This document shows positions 16,047 through 25,021 of a DNA stretch of 64,000 bases, piece by piece. The DNA comes from Desulfovibrio desulfuricans (GTDB lineage: Bacteria; Desulfobacterota; Desulfovibrionia; Desulfovibrionales; Desulfovibrionaceae). The stretch lies in contig NZ_JANFYZ010000011.1 of the NCBI RefSeq assembly GCF_024460775.1, positions 19,561 to 83,560 on the forward strand. The letters are read 5' to 3'. The first letter of the stretch is position 1; every line of letters begins with the position of its first letter. The notes below the pieces were generated by a model, which was given only the letters and a program-made list of their open reading frames with translations, was not told the DNA's origin and did no database searches. Made by a program: the position numbers and the translations under genes.

Positions 16047-17330
16047 GTGAAGCCTTTTTTGACCTTGCAATCAGTTGAATCGGTGCTTGAGCATATTCGG
16101 GCCTTTCCTCTTTTGGGTGAAGAGCGCGTCCAGTTGGACGATGCCCTTGGTCGCAGCCTTGCACAATGCTTTTCGGCAACAGAAGATCTGCCCGGATTTG
16201 ACCGCTCCACCGTTGACGGTTTTGCCTGCCGTGCCCGTGATGTTTTTGGCGCGCAGGAGGGCAACCCCGCTCTGGTGGAATGCGTGGCCGACTGCCGCAT
16301 GGGCGAGGTGCCAAGCATCACCATTGAAGAGGGACAGGCCGCGCGCATTCTCACCGGGGGCATGCTGCCGCAGGGCGCGGATTGCGTGGTGATGGTTGAA
16401 TACTCCCGCCCGGCGGGAGGCAACCTCATTGAGATTACCCGCAGTCAGGCCCCGGGCGACAATGTTATTTTTCGCGATGATGACGCAACCGCGGGCTCCT
16501 TGCTGCTGCAAGCCGGGCACCGCCTGCGCCCTCAGGACATCGGCCTGCTGGCGGCATTTGGAGTGGTGGAGGTGGAGGTACGCCGCAAACCGCTGGTTGC
16601 CGTACTCTCTACGGGCGACGAGGTTGTTCCCAGTTCCGCGACTCCGCCGCCGGGCAAAATCCGCGATATCAACGCCCACAGCATTGCAGCCCTCTGCCGC
16701 GAGGCTGGCGCGCAGCCAATGAGAGCCGGGATTGTCAACGATGACGCCGCCAAGCTCAAAGCAGCCGTGACCCAGCTCGCAGAAACACATGACGTGGTGG
16801 TGGTTTCCGGCGGCTCCTCAGCGGGCATGCGCGACCACACCGTGGAAATTTTTGAGTCTCTTCCCCAGGCCCAGCTGCTAGTGCACGGGGTGGCCATCAG
16901 CCCCGGCAAACCCTTTATTCTGGCCAGGGCCGTAGTCAACGGGCGCACAGTCTGCCTTGTGGGCCTGCCCGGTCACGTCACCAGCGCGCTTGTCTGCGCC
17001 CGCGTATTTCTTGCTCCCTTGCTGGAGCATCTTCAAGGCCATGCCGATTCCGCAAAACAGCCGCAGGTTCCCGCTGTGCTTACACGTTCTGTAGCTTCCG
17101 CACAGGGCAGGCGCGACTATCTGCGCGTGAAACTGCGCTCCCTGCCCAGCCAGCCCCCAACGCGGGCGCTGTCAGACAAAACCCTGCAACCGCTGTACGA
17201 GGCGGAACCCATCATGGGCGCATCGGGCCTTATTTCTGGCATTGCTGCGGCAGACGGGCTCATGGTCTGCCCTGAAAACCGCGAAGGCTACGATGCGGGC
17301 GATACCGTAATGGTGGAACTTTTTCGCTAG
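16047..17330 (+). CDS. moeA: Molybdopterin molybdenumtransferase MoeA
   Basis: MoeA inserts molybdate or tungstate into adenylylated molybdopterin in the cytoplasm. The 427-residue protein has FDRSTVDGFACRA near 55 (domain start), STGDEVV near 190 and the catalytic-domain sequences VVSGGSSAGMRDH near 252, GVAISPGKP near 278 and LVGLPGHVTSALV near 300. A GTG start is used, with GGAGG six bases upstream. It is followed after 38 bases by a second moeA gene, and lies opposite the AOR/tungstate genes, which suggests the metal may be tungsten. Note PGHVTS in place of the commoner PGNPVS at the active-site loop. Confidence 0.94.
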   Translation: MKPFLTLQSVESVLEHIRAFPLLGEERVQLDDALGRSLAQCFSATEDLPGFDRSTVDGFACRARDVFGAQEGNPALVECVADCRMGEVPSITIEEGQAARILTGGMLPQGADCVVMVEYSRPAGGNLIEITRSQAPGDNVIFRDDDATAGSLLLQAGHRLRPQDIGLLAAFGVVEVEVRRKPLVAVLSTGDEVVPSSATPPPGKIRDINAHSIAALCREAGAQPMRAGIVNDDAAKLKAAVTQLAETHDVVVVSGGSSAGMRDHTVEIFESLPQAQLLVHGVAISPGKPFILARAVVNGRTVCLVGLPGHVTSALVCARVFLAPLLEHLQGHADSAKQPQVPAVLTRSVASAQGRRDYLRVKLRSLPSQPPTRALSDKTLQPLYEAEPIMGASGLISGIAAADGLMVCPENREGYDAGDTVMVELFR

Positions 17331-17368
17331 ACCAGCACGCGTCTGGCACTATTGCTGGGAGAATTATC

Positions 17369-19327
17369 TTGAAGCGCAACACCTATCTGACCCTGCTGCC
17401 CCCGGAAGAAGCCCGCGCCAACTGGTTTTCATGCCTTGACGCCAAAACTTTCGCCCTTGGCGAAGAACGCATCCCTCTGGCGCAGGCCCTGCGCCGCGTG
17501 CTCAGCAGGCCCGTGGCGGCCCTGCGCTCATCCCCTGCCTTTCACGGCGCGGCTATGGACGGCATTGCCGTACATGCGGAAGATACCTTCACCGCCTCTG
17601 CCCGCACCCCATTGCGGCTCAAACTCGGCGAGCAGGCCCACTGGATCAACACCGGGCACCCCTTGCCTCTGGGCTGCAATGCCGTGGTGATGATGGAGAA
17701 CATCAATACCGAGACCGAAAAGGATTCTCAGGGCGAATCGCAGTGGGCCGTTATAGAAAAAGCCGCCTTTCCCTGGCAGCACGTGCGCAAAATGGGTGAA
17801 GACATGGTGGCTACAGAGATCATCCTGCCGCCCGGCACGTGCATTGGCCCCTACGACCTTGGCGCGCTGGCGGCAGGCGGCGCGCTTGAAGTGCCAGTAT
17901 TCCGCCGCCCTCGTGTTTCCATCATCCCCAGCGGGTCGGAAATTGTGCCGCTTGTGGACGCGCGGGAGGAAGACCTGCGCGCAGGCCGTGTGCTGCCCGA
18001 ATTCAATTCACTGATTTTTTCGGCCATGATTACGGAGGCCGGGGGCGAAGCCGCCACCCTGCCTGTTGTTCCTGACGACCCAGAGGCCATACGGGCCGCC
18101 ATTGCCAGCGCCATTGCAACTGCCGACATGGTCATTCTCAATGCCGGGTCTTCGGCTGGCAGCCACGACTTTACAGCCCATGTGCTCGGGCAGATGGGCA
18201 CTGTAGTGACGCACGGCATTTCAGTCATGCCGGGCAAACCCACGGTGCTGGCGGTGGTCAACGGCAAGCCAGTGGTGGGTGTACCGGGGTATCCGGTTTC
18301 TGCGGGCATATCCATGGAAGAATTTGTTCTGCCCCTGCTGGCCCTGTGGCAAAAGCGTGCCATGAGCGAGCGGCAAAAGATCACGGCAGTACCCTGCAAT
18401 CCCCTGCCCTCGCGCCCCGGCATGGAAGAACGGCTGCGGGTCAAACTGGGCTGCGTGGGTGATACTGTTGTGGCCGTGCCACTGCCGCGCGGAGCAGGCA
18501 CCATAACCAGCCTCAGCCGGGCAGATGGCATCATCCGCATTCCGCGCGACAGCGAAGGCTGCAATGCCGGGGAGCCCGTTACTGTCGAGCTGCTGCGCCC
18601 CGCCACGGCCCTCGCGGGCGCACTGCTTGCCATTGGCAGTCACGACAACACGCTTGACCTGCTGGACAGCATGCTGCGCAAGGCGCATCCGCAGTACCGG
18701 CTCACCTCGGCCCATGTGGGCTCGCTGGGCGGCATCATGGCGCTCAAGCGCGGGCAGTGCCATCTGGCGGGCAGCCATCTGCTCGACCCGGCAAGCGGCG
18801 TATATAACCGCAAGGCCATTGAAGATAATCTGGAAGAACCCACTGTGCTGCTGCGTCTGGTGGACAGGGAACAGGGCATTCTGACCGCGCCCGGCAACCC
18901 CCTTGGCATCAGCAGTATTGAAGACCTCGCCAAGCCGGGGGTGCGCTTCATCAACCGCCAGCGCGGCAGCGGAACCCGCGTACTGCTTGATTACCGCCTG
19001 AGTTGCCTTGGTATCTCGCCCACAAGCATCAACGGTTACCGCGACGAGGAATACACCCACATGAACGTTGCGGCGGCTGTGCTTTCCGGCCGGGTGGATG
19101 CCGGCCTTGCCGTGCGGGCGGCAGCCAACGCCTTGGGCCTGCCATTCACGCCCATCGGTGTTGAGGAATATGATCTGGTCATTCCCCGGCGCTTTTTTGA
19201 TGGGGATGCGGTTCAGGCCCTGCTGGATGTTATCCGCAGCGAGGCATTCCGCCAGACCGTGGAGGGCATGGGCGGTTACGGCACGGAAAAAACCGGGCAG
19301 GTAATCTGGGAATACGCCGGGAAATAG
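17369..19327 (+). CDS. MoeA fused to a periplasmic-binding-protein-like (LysR-substrate-like) domain
   Basis: A 652-residue two-domain protein with a TTG start preceded by GGGAGAA. Residues 1 to about 410 are MoeA (FHGAAMDGIAVHAED near 50, IIPSGSEIV near 188, NAGSSAGSHDFT near 255, GISVMPGKPTV near 282, VGVPGYPVSAG near 300). Residues about 415-650 are a PBP-like domain with INRQRGSGTRVLLD near 530 and HMNVAAAVLSGRVDAGLA near 565. Such fusions are annotated as molybdopterin biosynthesis proteins with a ligand-binding domain that may sense oxyanions or cofactor. It is co-directional with moeA and may confer metal choice between molybdenum and tungsten, but that is inference. Confidence 0.92.
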   Translation: MKRNTYLTLLPPEEARANWFSCLDAKTFALGEERIPLAQALRRVLSRPVAALRSSPAFHGAAMDGIAVHAEDTFTASARTPLRLKLGEQAHWINTGHPLPLGCNAVVMMENINTETEKDSQGESQWAVIEKAAFPWQHVRKMGEDMVATEIILPPGTCIGPYDLGALAAGGALEVPVFRRPRVSIIPSGSEIVPLVDAREEDLRAGRVLPEFNSLIFSAMITEAGGEAATLPVVPDDPEAIRAAIASAIATADMVILNAGSSAGSHDFTAHVLGQMGTVVTHGISVMPGKPTVLAVVNGKPVVGVPGYPVSAGISMEEFVLPLLALWQKRAMSERQKITAVPCNPLPSRPGMEERLRVKLGCVGDTVVAVPLPRGAGTITSLSRADGIIRIPRDSEGCNAGEPVTVELLRPATALAGALLAIGSHDNTLDLLDSMLRKAHPQYRLTSAHVGSLGGIMALKRGQCHLAGSHLLDPASGVYNRKAIEDNLEEPTVLLRLVDREQGILTAPGNPLGISSIEDLAKPGVRFINRQRGSGTRVLLDYRLSCLGISPTSINGYRDEEYTHMNVAAAVLSGRVDAGLAVRAAANALGLPFTPIGVEEYDLVIPRRFFDGDAVQALLDVIRSEAFRQTVEGMGGYGTEKTGQVIWEYAGK

Positions 19328-19343
19328 GGAGTGGGATGAACGG

Positions 19344-20225
19344 CTAGACCTTGCCCGCCCAGTCAAAACGCTCCATCTCCGGCACGGAGAGGTCAAGGTG
19401 GAACAGCGCGCTGCTGGCTGTGCGGCTCAAAATGGCCCGCAGAGCCAGCAGCGCCATGAGGCAGGCAACCGAAGCCGGGGCCAGCGCCCCAACGCCTTCG
19501 CGCCTTGCATGCTCAAGCTCGCTGTTGCTCTGCCCCTGCGGGTAAAGCTCCTCAAGCCGCGCCTGCGGGCCTGCGTTGGCGTAGCAAAAGCCTTCGTCGC
19601 GCAATACGGAACCGTGAACAAAGGGCACGCCAGCAGCGAGCGCTGCCTGTTCCAGGGCTGTTTTGGCGCTGATGTTGTCCAGGCAGTCCAGGGCCACGTC
19701 CATACCAGCCACAAGATCGGGCAGATTGCCCTCATCGGCCACTAATCCAAGAGCTTCTGTCTCCACGTGGCTGGCAATATCCGCCAGCGCATCACGCACT
19801 ACGCAAACCTTGCGCTGCCCCAGCACACGCTCGGAGCAGAACCGCTGGCGGTTGAGATTGCTCTCGTCAAACACATCGTTATCCACCAGCCGGATGATCC
19901 CCACACCGGAGCGGGCCAACAGTTCGGCCACATGCCCCCCCAGACCGCCGCAGCCCAGCACAAGTACGCGGCTATGCAGCAGCCGCGTCATTTCTTCCGC
20001 TGTGACCAGCCCGAAATTCCGGCGAAAGCGCTCCGGCCAGATGTTCTGCCCCAACAGGTAAATCATGGCAGCACGTAGCGTCAGAGCCTGGGACGCAGCC
20101 CAGAGGCGCAATCCCTCAAGGCTCACGAACAGGGTTTCCTGCATGTCGCCAGCAGGTTTTGTGGGGTATTTTGCCCGGATATAAGGGCTGAAGAACTGGT
20201 GCAGATCAGATATTGTCATGGCCAA
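19344..20225 (-). CDS. ThiF/MoeB/HesA-family adenylyltransferase
   Basis: An E1-like enzyme expected to adenylate the C-terminus of the adjacent MoaD so it can be thiocarboxylated for molybdopterin synthesis. About 293 residues. The ATP site is VLVLGCGGLGGHV near 88, then VDNDVFDESNLNRQ near 113 and LDCLDNISAKTALEQA near 180. It has no CxxC pair, so the zinc ribbon of E. coli MoeB/ThiF is absent, as in some HesA-type members. The TTG start shown has GGAGGAGG nine bases upstream inside the end of moaD; an ATG six bases further in is possible. Third gene of an aor-moaD-moeB operon. Confidence 0.88.
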   Translation of the reverse strand: MAMTISDLHQFFSPYIRAKYPTKPAGDMQETLFVSLEGLRLWAASQALTLRAAMIYLLGQNIWPERFRRNFGLVTAEEMTRLLHSRVLVLGCGGLGGHVAELLARSGVGIIRLVDNDVFDESNLNRQRFCSERVLGQRKVCVVRDALADIASHVETEALGLVADEGNLPDLVAGMDVALDCLDNISAKTALEQAALAAGVPFVHGSVLRDEGFCYANAGPQARLEELYPQGQSNSELEHARREGVGALAPASVACLMALLALRAILSRTASSALFHLDLSVPEMERFDWAGKV

Positions 20226-20230
20226 CGTGC

Positions 20231-20470
20231 CTAGCCTCCTCCGACAGCCGGAAAATAGGCAATACGGTCTCCGTCGCGCATGGGATCGCTCACCTTCTGC
20301 TGGCGTCCGTTGACCATGACAATTTTTATGTCTTGCGGCGGCAAACCCAGATGTTGCGCCAACTGGGCCACGGTGCTTCCTTCCGGCATTTCCACCTGCA
20401 AGCCTGTTTCCGGCACGTAGCCCGGCACATAGTCACGCAGGGTGGTGCTCAGCTTAACGGTCAGTTTCAT
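20231..20470 (-). CDS. moaD: MoaD/ThiS-family sulfur carrier protein
   Basis: A 79-residue ubiquitin-fold protein ending in VGGG, the Gly-Gly tail that is adenylated and thiocarboxylated to donate sulfur to molybdopterin. The hydrophobic VNGR turn (KIVMVNGRQQ near 50) and the GDRIAYFPAVGGG end are typical of MoaD. It lies between the aldehyde ferredoxin oxidoreductase gene and the E1-like gene, so it is probably dedicated to the tungsten-pterin cofactor used by that enzyme. A second general MoaD may exist elsewhere. Confidence 0.92.
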   Translation of the reverse strand: MKLTVKLSTTLRDYVPGYVPETGLQVEMPEGSTVAQLAQHLGLPPQDIKIVMVNGRQQKVSDPMRDGDRIAYFPAVGGG

Positions 20471-20623
20471 GGACGCTCCTTGACCTCATGAGGTCTTGTC
20501 CAGTTATGCCCGCCCTGTCCGAAAACAGTCAAGCCAGCCGGGGCGCACGCCATGGCGCCGCCGTAAAACAAAATCTCTGGCCCCGCTCCGAACCAGCCGG
20601 AGCGGAGACCAATAAGGGCAACC

Positions 20624-22372
20624 CTACTTCTTTTCCTCAATCCAGTTGAAAACCGTCTTGAGTTCTTCGTGGGTGATGTCGAAAGTGGTGTTGTGCGGGG
20701 GCAGCTTTTCGTCAGTGAAGAAATCGGGCAGCACGTCCGCAGCCTGGGTAATGCCAGCGCGGCGGTTGAAGTCGATTTCCGTGGAAAGAATACGCTGGCC
20801 CAGCGTCACAACGTCGTCGCCGGTGAGCTTCCAGCCAAACTTGGCATTGAGCATGTCCACAATGGCGGGCAGGGCGTCCGGCACGTCAAGGATGGCAAAT
20901 GCCGTGAACAGGCACAGACCCACGGAATCCACAGAGGCGGTAGCCACCTGGAGATTGCGCGAAAGCTCGATCTGACCGTCCTTCTTGAGGGGGTCAACCG
21001 TGCCGCCGCTGTTAAGGATGTTGGCCGTCACCGCGTAACCGGCGGTGTGGTCCGCGCCCATGGGCGAGGTGGCGTAGGTAACGCCCTGACCCTTGACCGC
21101 ACGGGGGTCATAGGCAGGCAGGCTCTGGCCCTTGACCGCAGGCACGCGCCGCACGCCAAACACCCGGCCCGTGGTGGCCGCGCCGCAACCAACAATACGG
21201 CCAAGCGGAGAGCCATCGCTGATACCGTTCATGACATCAAGCACAGCCTTGGTGTCCCCGTAGGGGATAGCTCCGCCAGCCATAGCAACGCCCACGGCAA
21301 CGCCCACGTCGATGGTGTCAACGCCGATATCATCGCACATGTAGTCGTACTTGGAGATGGCATCAATATCGCCAATGCCGGAGTGGGGGCCGAAGCACCA
21401 CAGAGTTTCGTATTCGGGCCACTTGCTCTGGAACTTGCCCTTTTTGTCGGGCAAAATGCCGCTGCAACGGATCATGCAGCCGCTCATGCAGCCGTGGGCC
21501 ACCTTTCCCTCGCCGCCGCGTTCCTTGGTGAGCTGATTCAAAAGCTCGCCCGAAACAGCCTCATGCTTGTCAAACTGTCCAACCGTAAAGTTGGCGGTGG
21601 GCAGGCCGCCCGCCTCGTGCAGGATGTTGACGAGCACGGCAGTGCCGTATTCGGCAAGCCCCTTGCTGGTGATGGGGTGTTCGGAAAGCGCAGTGGCAAA
21701 GCGCTTGGAAGCCTCGCGAAAAGCCTTTTCGTCAGCCAGAGGCTGGCTCTTGCCGCCCTCGGGATTCACAACGATGGCCTTGAGGCCCTTGGAACCCATT
21801 ACCGCGCCGACGCCGCCGCGCCCGGCATGGCGCATGGGGCGCAGTTCGCGGTCGGTGCAGGCAATGGAAGCCGCAGTGAGCTTGAATTCGCCAGCGCGAC
21901 CAATGGTGATGTAGCTGCAATCCTTGCCGTACTTTTCCACCAGTTTGGCAACAGCATCAAAGTTGTTCATTCCGGCCACTTCGGCGGGGATCAGCTTGGC
22001 GTGGTCCTTGCTCACTTCAAGCTGCCACCACTCGCCTTCCTTGGCCATGTCTTCCACAATAACAGCCAGAATGCCCAAACGGGCCAAGTGACCACCGGGC
22101 TGACCGCCCGCGTTGGATTCCTTGATGCCTTCGGTCAACGGGCTTTTGCAGCCCACGGAAATACGGTTGGCGTTGGGGCTGTTGGTGGCGCCCAGCAGGC
22201 CGGGAGCAAAAACAAGCTTGTTGTGGGGGCCAATGGGCGTACAGGTGGGCGGCACCTCACGCGCAACGATGGTAGATGTCAACGCACGGCCGCCAAGGCC
22301 AGCGTATTCTTGAGGGATTTCTTCAAAAACACAGGTCTTGGTTGCCATATTGACGCGCAAAAAACGGAACAT
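20624..22372 (-). CDS. aor: Aldehyde:ferredoxin oxidoreductase (tungsten enzyme)
   Basis: A 582-residue cytoplasmic enzyme that oxidises aldehydes to acids with ferredoxin, using a bis-pterin tungsten cofactor and one [4Fe-4S] cluster. The N-terminal cofactor region is seen in GGRALTSTI near 27, SPNANRISVGCKSPLTEG near 65 and GGHLARLG near 93. Cluster cysteines lie in CMSGCMIRC around 294-302 with a distant one in VGLCLF near 500. It has the usual AOR/FOR family pattern. It is divergent in role but co-directional with tupABC upstream and leads the moaD and moeB-like genes, a coherent tungsten operon. The gene carries no frameshift. Confidence 0.93.
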   Translation of the reverse strand: MFRFLRVNMATKTCVFEEIPQEYAGLGGRALTSTIVAREVPPTCTPIGPHNKLVFAPGLLGATNSPNANRISVGCKSPLTEGIKESNAGGQPGGHLARLGILAVIVEDMAKEGEWWQLEVSKDHAKLIPAEVAGMNNFDAVAKLVEKYGKDCSYITIGRAGEFKLTAASIACTDRELRPMRHAGRGGVGAVMGSKGLKAIVVNPEGGKSQPLADEKAFREASKRFATALSEHPITSKGLAEYGTAVLVNILHEAGGLPTANFTVGQFDKHEAVSGELLNQLTKERGGEGKVAHGCMSGCMIRCSGILPDKKGKFQSKWPEYETLWCFGPHSGIGDIDAISKYDYMCDDIGVDTIDVGVAVGVAMAGGAIPYGDTKAVLDVMNGISDGSPLGRIVGCGAATTGRVFGVRRVPAVKGQSLPAYDPRAVKGQGVTYATSPMGADHTAGYAVTANILNSGGTVDPLKKDGQIELSRNLQVATASVDSVGLCLFTAFAILDVPDALPAIVDMLNAKFGWKLTGDDVVTLGQRILSTEIDFNRRAGITQAADVLPDFFTDEKLPPHNTTFDITHEELKTVFNWIEEKK

Positions 22373-22384
22373 GGAGCCTCCTTA

Positions 22385-22578
22385 AACAAGGCGCATTTAC
22401 GCCCGTTTGTGTTTATCCTTCGATACCATTGTGAGAAAAAAAAGTGCAAGCGGGTAAAAAAAATGTCTCGCTTTTCTCCTGTTAGGGGAAAAGTTGGGGA
22501 GGAAAAGGGAGTTTTTGCGCAATAGGGAGGAAAAGGAGAATTTGCTGTAAGCGGAAACCGGGATAATGCAGGCGGGAT
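22385..22578 (-). promoter_or_regulatory. Upstream region of aor with imperfect palindrome
   Basis: About 190 bases between the end of tupC and aor. Close to the aor start is an imperfect inverted repeat (ACAA, GGCG, CATTTA, CGCC, TTTGT at 22386-22411) that could be an operator. Further out the plus strand is purine-rich, with several GGAGG-like runs but no gene. No clear terminator for tupC was seen, which starts at its own 3' end here. Confidence 0.3.
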
Positions 22579-23232
22579 CTATAATGACGAAACGCGGGCG
22601 TCCATGTCCCACGCAGTGCCAAGCTTGATTTCACGGGCATCAATGGCACGCAGCAAGGCAGGATCGTGTGTGGCGCAGACAACAGTCATGCCCTTAGCCG
22701 TGCTGTTCTTTACGGCCAGAGCAATGGCCCGTGCGCTTGCGGCATCCACATTGGCTGTTGGCTCGTCAAGCAGCAGCACCCTCGGCCGCAGGGCCAGACG
22801 CGATGCCAGGGCAACCCGCTGGCGCTCACCGCCAGAAAGTTCGCGCGGGCCGCGATCCGCAAAATTCCAGGGATCGTCAAAACCTGCGGCCTGCATGCAG
22901 CATTCAAATGTCTGCCGCAGATCTGCCCCTTGATGGCGGAGTTTCAACCCAAGCACCACGTTATTGAAAACGCTCATGTGCAGCAGATAGGGATCCTGCA
23001 AAAGCAGGGTTGCCTCCTTGCGGCCCTCCGCCCCACCGGCATAGCGCAGCTCGCCAGCAGCCGGGCGCTCCAGAAAGGCCAGCAGTCGCAACAGGGTCGA
23101 TTTGCCGCAGCCATTGGGGCCGGTGAGAAAGACCGCCTCGCCCTCTTCAATAGCAAAGTGCTGCACACTGAGCGCCTCTCGCCCATTATAGCGCTGCACA
23201 AGATTGCGGGCTTCATACAAATTGGCGCTCAT
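22579..23232 (-). CDS. tupC: Tungstate ABC transporter ATP-binding protein
   Basis: A 217-residue ATPase with Walker A GPNGCGKSTL near 37, signature LSGGERQRVALA near 132 and Walker B VLLLDEPTANVD near 152. Its start overlaps the end of tupB by four bases, giving tight coupling with the permease. The gene order binding protein, permease, ATPase and the neighbouring aor and TunR-like genes identify the system as tungstate rather than molybdate uptake. It energises transport at the cytoplasmic face of the inner membrane. Confidence 0.92.
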   Translation of the reverse strand: MSANLYEARNLVQRYNGREALSVQHFAIEEGEAVFLTGPNGCGKSTLLRLLAFLERPAAGELRYAGGAEGRKEATLLLQDPYLLHMSVFNNVVLGLKLRHQGADLRQTFECCMQAAGFDDPWNFADRGPRELSGGERQRVALASRLALRPRVLLLDEPTANVDAASARAIALAVKNSTAKGMTVVCATHDPALLRAIDAREIKLGTAWDMDARVSSL

Positions 23233-23924
23233 GCCCGCCCCCTGCGCCGAAAAAATGCAAGCGCCAGATTGACCACAAAGGCCATGAGCAACAGCACAAG
23301 GCCAAGGGCAATACCCTGGGCAAAATCGCCCTTGCTGGTTTCAAGGGCAATGGCCGTTGTCATGGTGCGGGTGGCGTAACGAATGTTGCCTCCAAGCATC
23401 ATGGCCACGCCCACCTCTGTAATGACGCGGCCAAAGGCCGTAACGCACACCATGCCCACGGCGTAACGGCACTCCCACAGCGCGTACATCGCAAGCTGCC
23501 TGCTGTTGGCCCCCAATGTAAGCAGGGTTTCGCGGCAACGGGGATCAAGGTCTTCAAGCGCCTGCGCTGTCCACGAAACCACTATCGGCAGGGCCAGCAC
23601 CGCCTGCCCGATGGCCATACCCGGCAGGGTAAACAGCAGGCCATATTCGCCCAGTGGGCCGCGCGCGGTAATAAAGGCGTAGACCAACAGGCCGATCAGC
23701 ACTGTGGGAAAAGCCAGCAAGGTATCTGAAATCAGCCGCAGCGCCCTTTTACCGGGAAAGGAGCAATGCCCAAGCAGAAAACCCAGCGGGACCCCCAGCA
23801 GCAGAGCTGCCGCCATGGCATAGCAGGTTGAAGCAATGGTTGCGTAAATGGCCGAAAGCGTGGCCGCATCCATATGCGTGAGCAGATACAAGGCACTGCT
23901 GAAGCCGTTGATAAGATAATCCAT
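23229..23924 (-). CDS. tupB: Tungstate ABC transporter permease
   Basis: A 231-residue inner-membrane protein with about five or six hydrophobic segments. The cytoplasmic EAA-like loop is around residues 140-160 (CRETLLTLGANSRQLAMYALWE), followed by GRVITEVGVAMMLGGNIRYATRTM, a TupB-typical block. It pairs with TupC (4-base overlap) and TupA (102 bases upstream). Confidence 0.92.
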   Translation of the reverse strand: MDYLINGFSSALYLLTHMDAATLSAIYATIASTCYAMAAALLLGVPLGFLLGHCSFPGKRALRLISDTLLAFPTVLIGLLVYAFITARGPLGEYGLLFTLPGMAIGQAVLALPIVVSWTAQALEDLDPRCRETLLTLGANSRQLAMYALWECRYAVGMVCVTAFGRVITEVGVAMMLGGNIRYATRTMTTAIALETSKGDFAQGIALGLVLLLMAFVVNLALAFFRRRGRA

Positions 23925-24025
23925 TGCTGCCGCTCGTTGCTGGTCAAAACAGCATTCGCCCGAAGCCGGGGCACACCACCGGCCCCGGGCGAATGCGCGT
24001 TACGTGCCTGCGCTACCGGGGTGCG

Positions 24026-24853
24026 CTACTTGTTGGCATTGGGGAAGAAAAGCTGTTTCCCCTTGAGCATGTACCCGGCGATCTTCTGCTGGGTGGCCGG
24101 AGCAACCCACCAGTCTTCAAACTTCCTGGCCAGATCGGTCTTGACCTTGGGGCACTGGGCGGGATTGACCGTGATGACGCTGTACTGGTTGAACAGGGCC
24201 TTGTCGCCTTCAACCACGATAGCCAGCGGGTTTTTGTCGCCCATCTTGTCGGCAAAGGTGATCCAGGTTCCACGGTCGGTGAGGGCGTAGGCCTGCTTTT
24301 CGGCAGCCATGTTCAGGGTGGAAATCATGCCCTGCCCCGCAGAAAAATACTTGGGATCCTTGTCGGGCACGATGTTGCTCTGCTGCCACAGCTTCTGCTC
24401 CGCCTTGTGCGTGCCGGACTGGTCGCCACGGCTCACAAAGCCCGCCCTGGTATCCAGAATACGCTTGAGCGCCTCGGCAGTGGTCTGCCCCTTCACGCCA
24501 GCGGGGTCTGCCACAGGGCCAACGATCACAAAGTCATTGTACATGACCTGACGGCGGTCCACGCCATGCCCGGCCTTAACGAATTCAAGCTCAGCCGAAG
24601 GCGCATGCACCAGCAGCACGTCGGCATCGCAATTTTTGGCGATTTCAAGGGCTTTGCCGGTGCCCACGGCAACCCACTTCAGCTCAATGCCGGTTTCCTG
24701 CTTGAAGACAGGCTCCAGATATTCGAGCAGGCCGGAATCCTGCGTGCTGGTGGTGGTTGCCATCATGAGAGTATCGGCGGCCAGAACTGGCACGGCGCAG
24801 GCCATGTAGCCCGCGGCGCAGGCCAGGAGCAGAAAACGGGGTAAACGGAACAT
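24026..24853 (-). CDS. tupA: Tungstate-binding periplasmic protein
   Basis: A 275-residue periplasmic solute-binding protein with a cleavable signal (about 25 residues, ending VPVLAAD). The mature start LMMATTTSTQDSGLLEYLEP is a hallmark of TupA. The TTST sequence contributes to oxyanion binding, and RGDQSGTHKAE near 168 is the second anion-binding segment. TupA proteins bind tungstate with very high affinity and discriminate against molybdate. First gene of tupABC, and directly downstream of the TunR-type regulator. Confidence 0.95.
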   Translation of the reverse strand: MFRLPRFLLLACAAGYMACAVPVLAADTLMMATTTSTQDSGLLEYLEPVFKQETGIELKWVAVGTGKALEIAKNCDADVLLVHAPSAELEFVKAGHGVDRRQVMYNDFVIVGPVADPAGVKGQTTAEALKRILDTRAGFVSRGDQSGTHKAEQKLWQQSNIVPDKDPKYFSAGQGMISTLNMAAEKQAYALTDRGTWITFADKMGDKNPLAIVVEGDKALFNQYSVITVNPAQCPKVKTDLARKFEDWWVAPATQQKIAGYMLKGKQLFFPNANK

Positions 24854-24901
24854 GGATCAGACTCCTTTTGAAGAGGTAATCTTGAAAGACCAACTCTGTT
24901 C

Positions 24902-24921
24902 AGCGCGACGTTAATCACGCT
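24902..24921. promoter_or_regulatory. Inverted repeat upstream of tupA (candidate tungstate operator)
   Basis: AGCGCGA and TCACGCT flank CGTTAA, a 7-bp imperfect palindrome (one mismatch) about 50 bases before tupA and 100 bases from the regulator's end. Position suits an operator for the TunR-like protein. I cannot match it to a published motif from memory. Confidence 0.4.
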
Positions 24922-25021
24922 ATCATGAAAAAGCGGGACATAAAAGATTGCAAAAGAAGGCCAAAACAGGGCGGCAACAAATCGGCTCCATGCGGGCCGC
25001 AGCCGATATCAGAAACAAAAA

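Noticed and set aside
20669..22525. 618-codon plus-strand open frame opposite aor
   Set aside because: Shadow of aor; His/Gly/Ala-rich translation without any recognisable motif.
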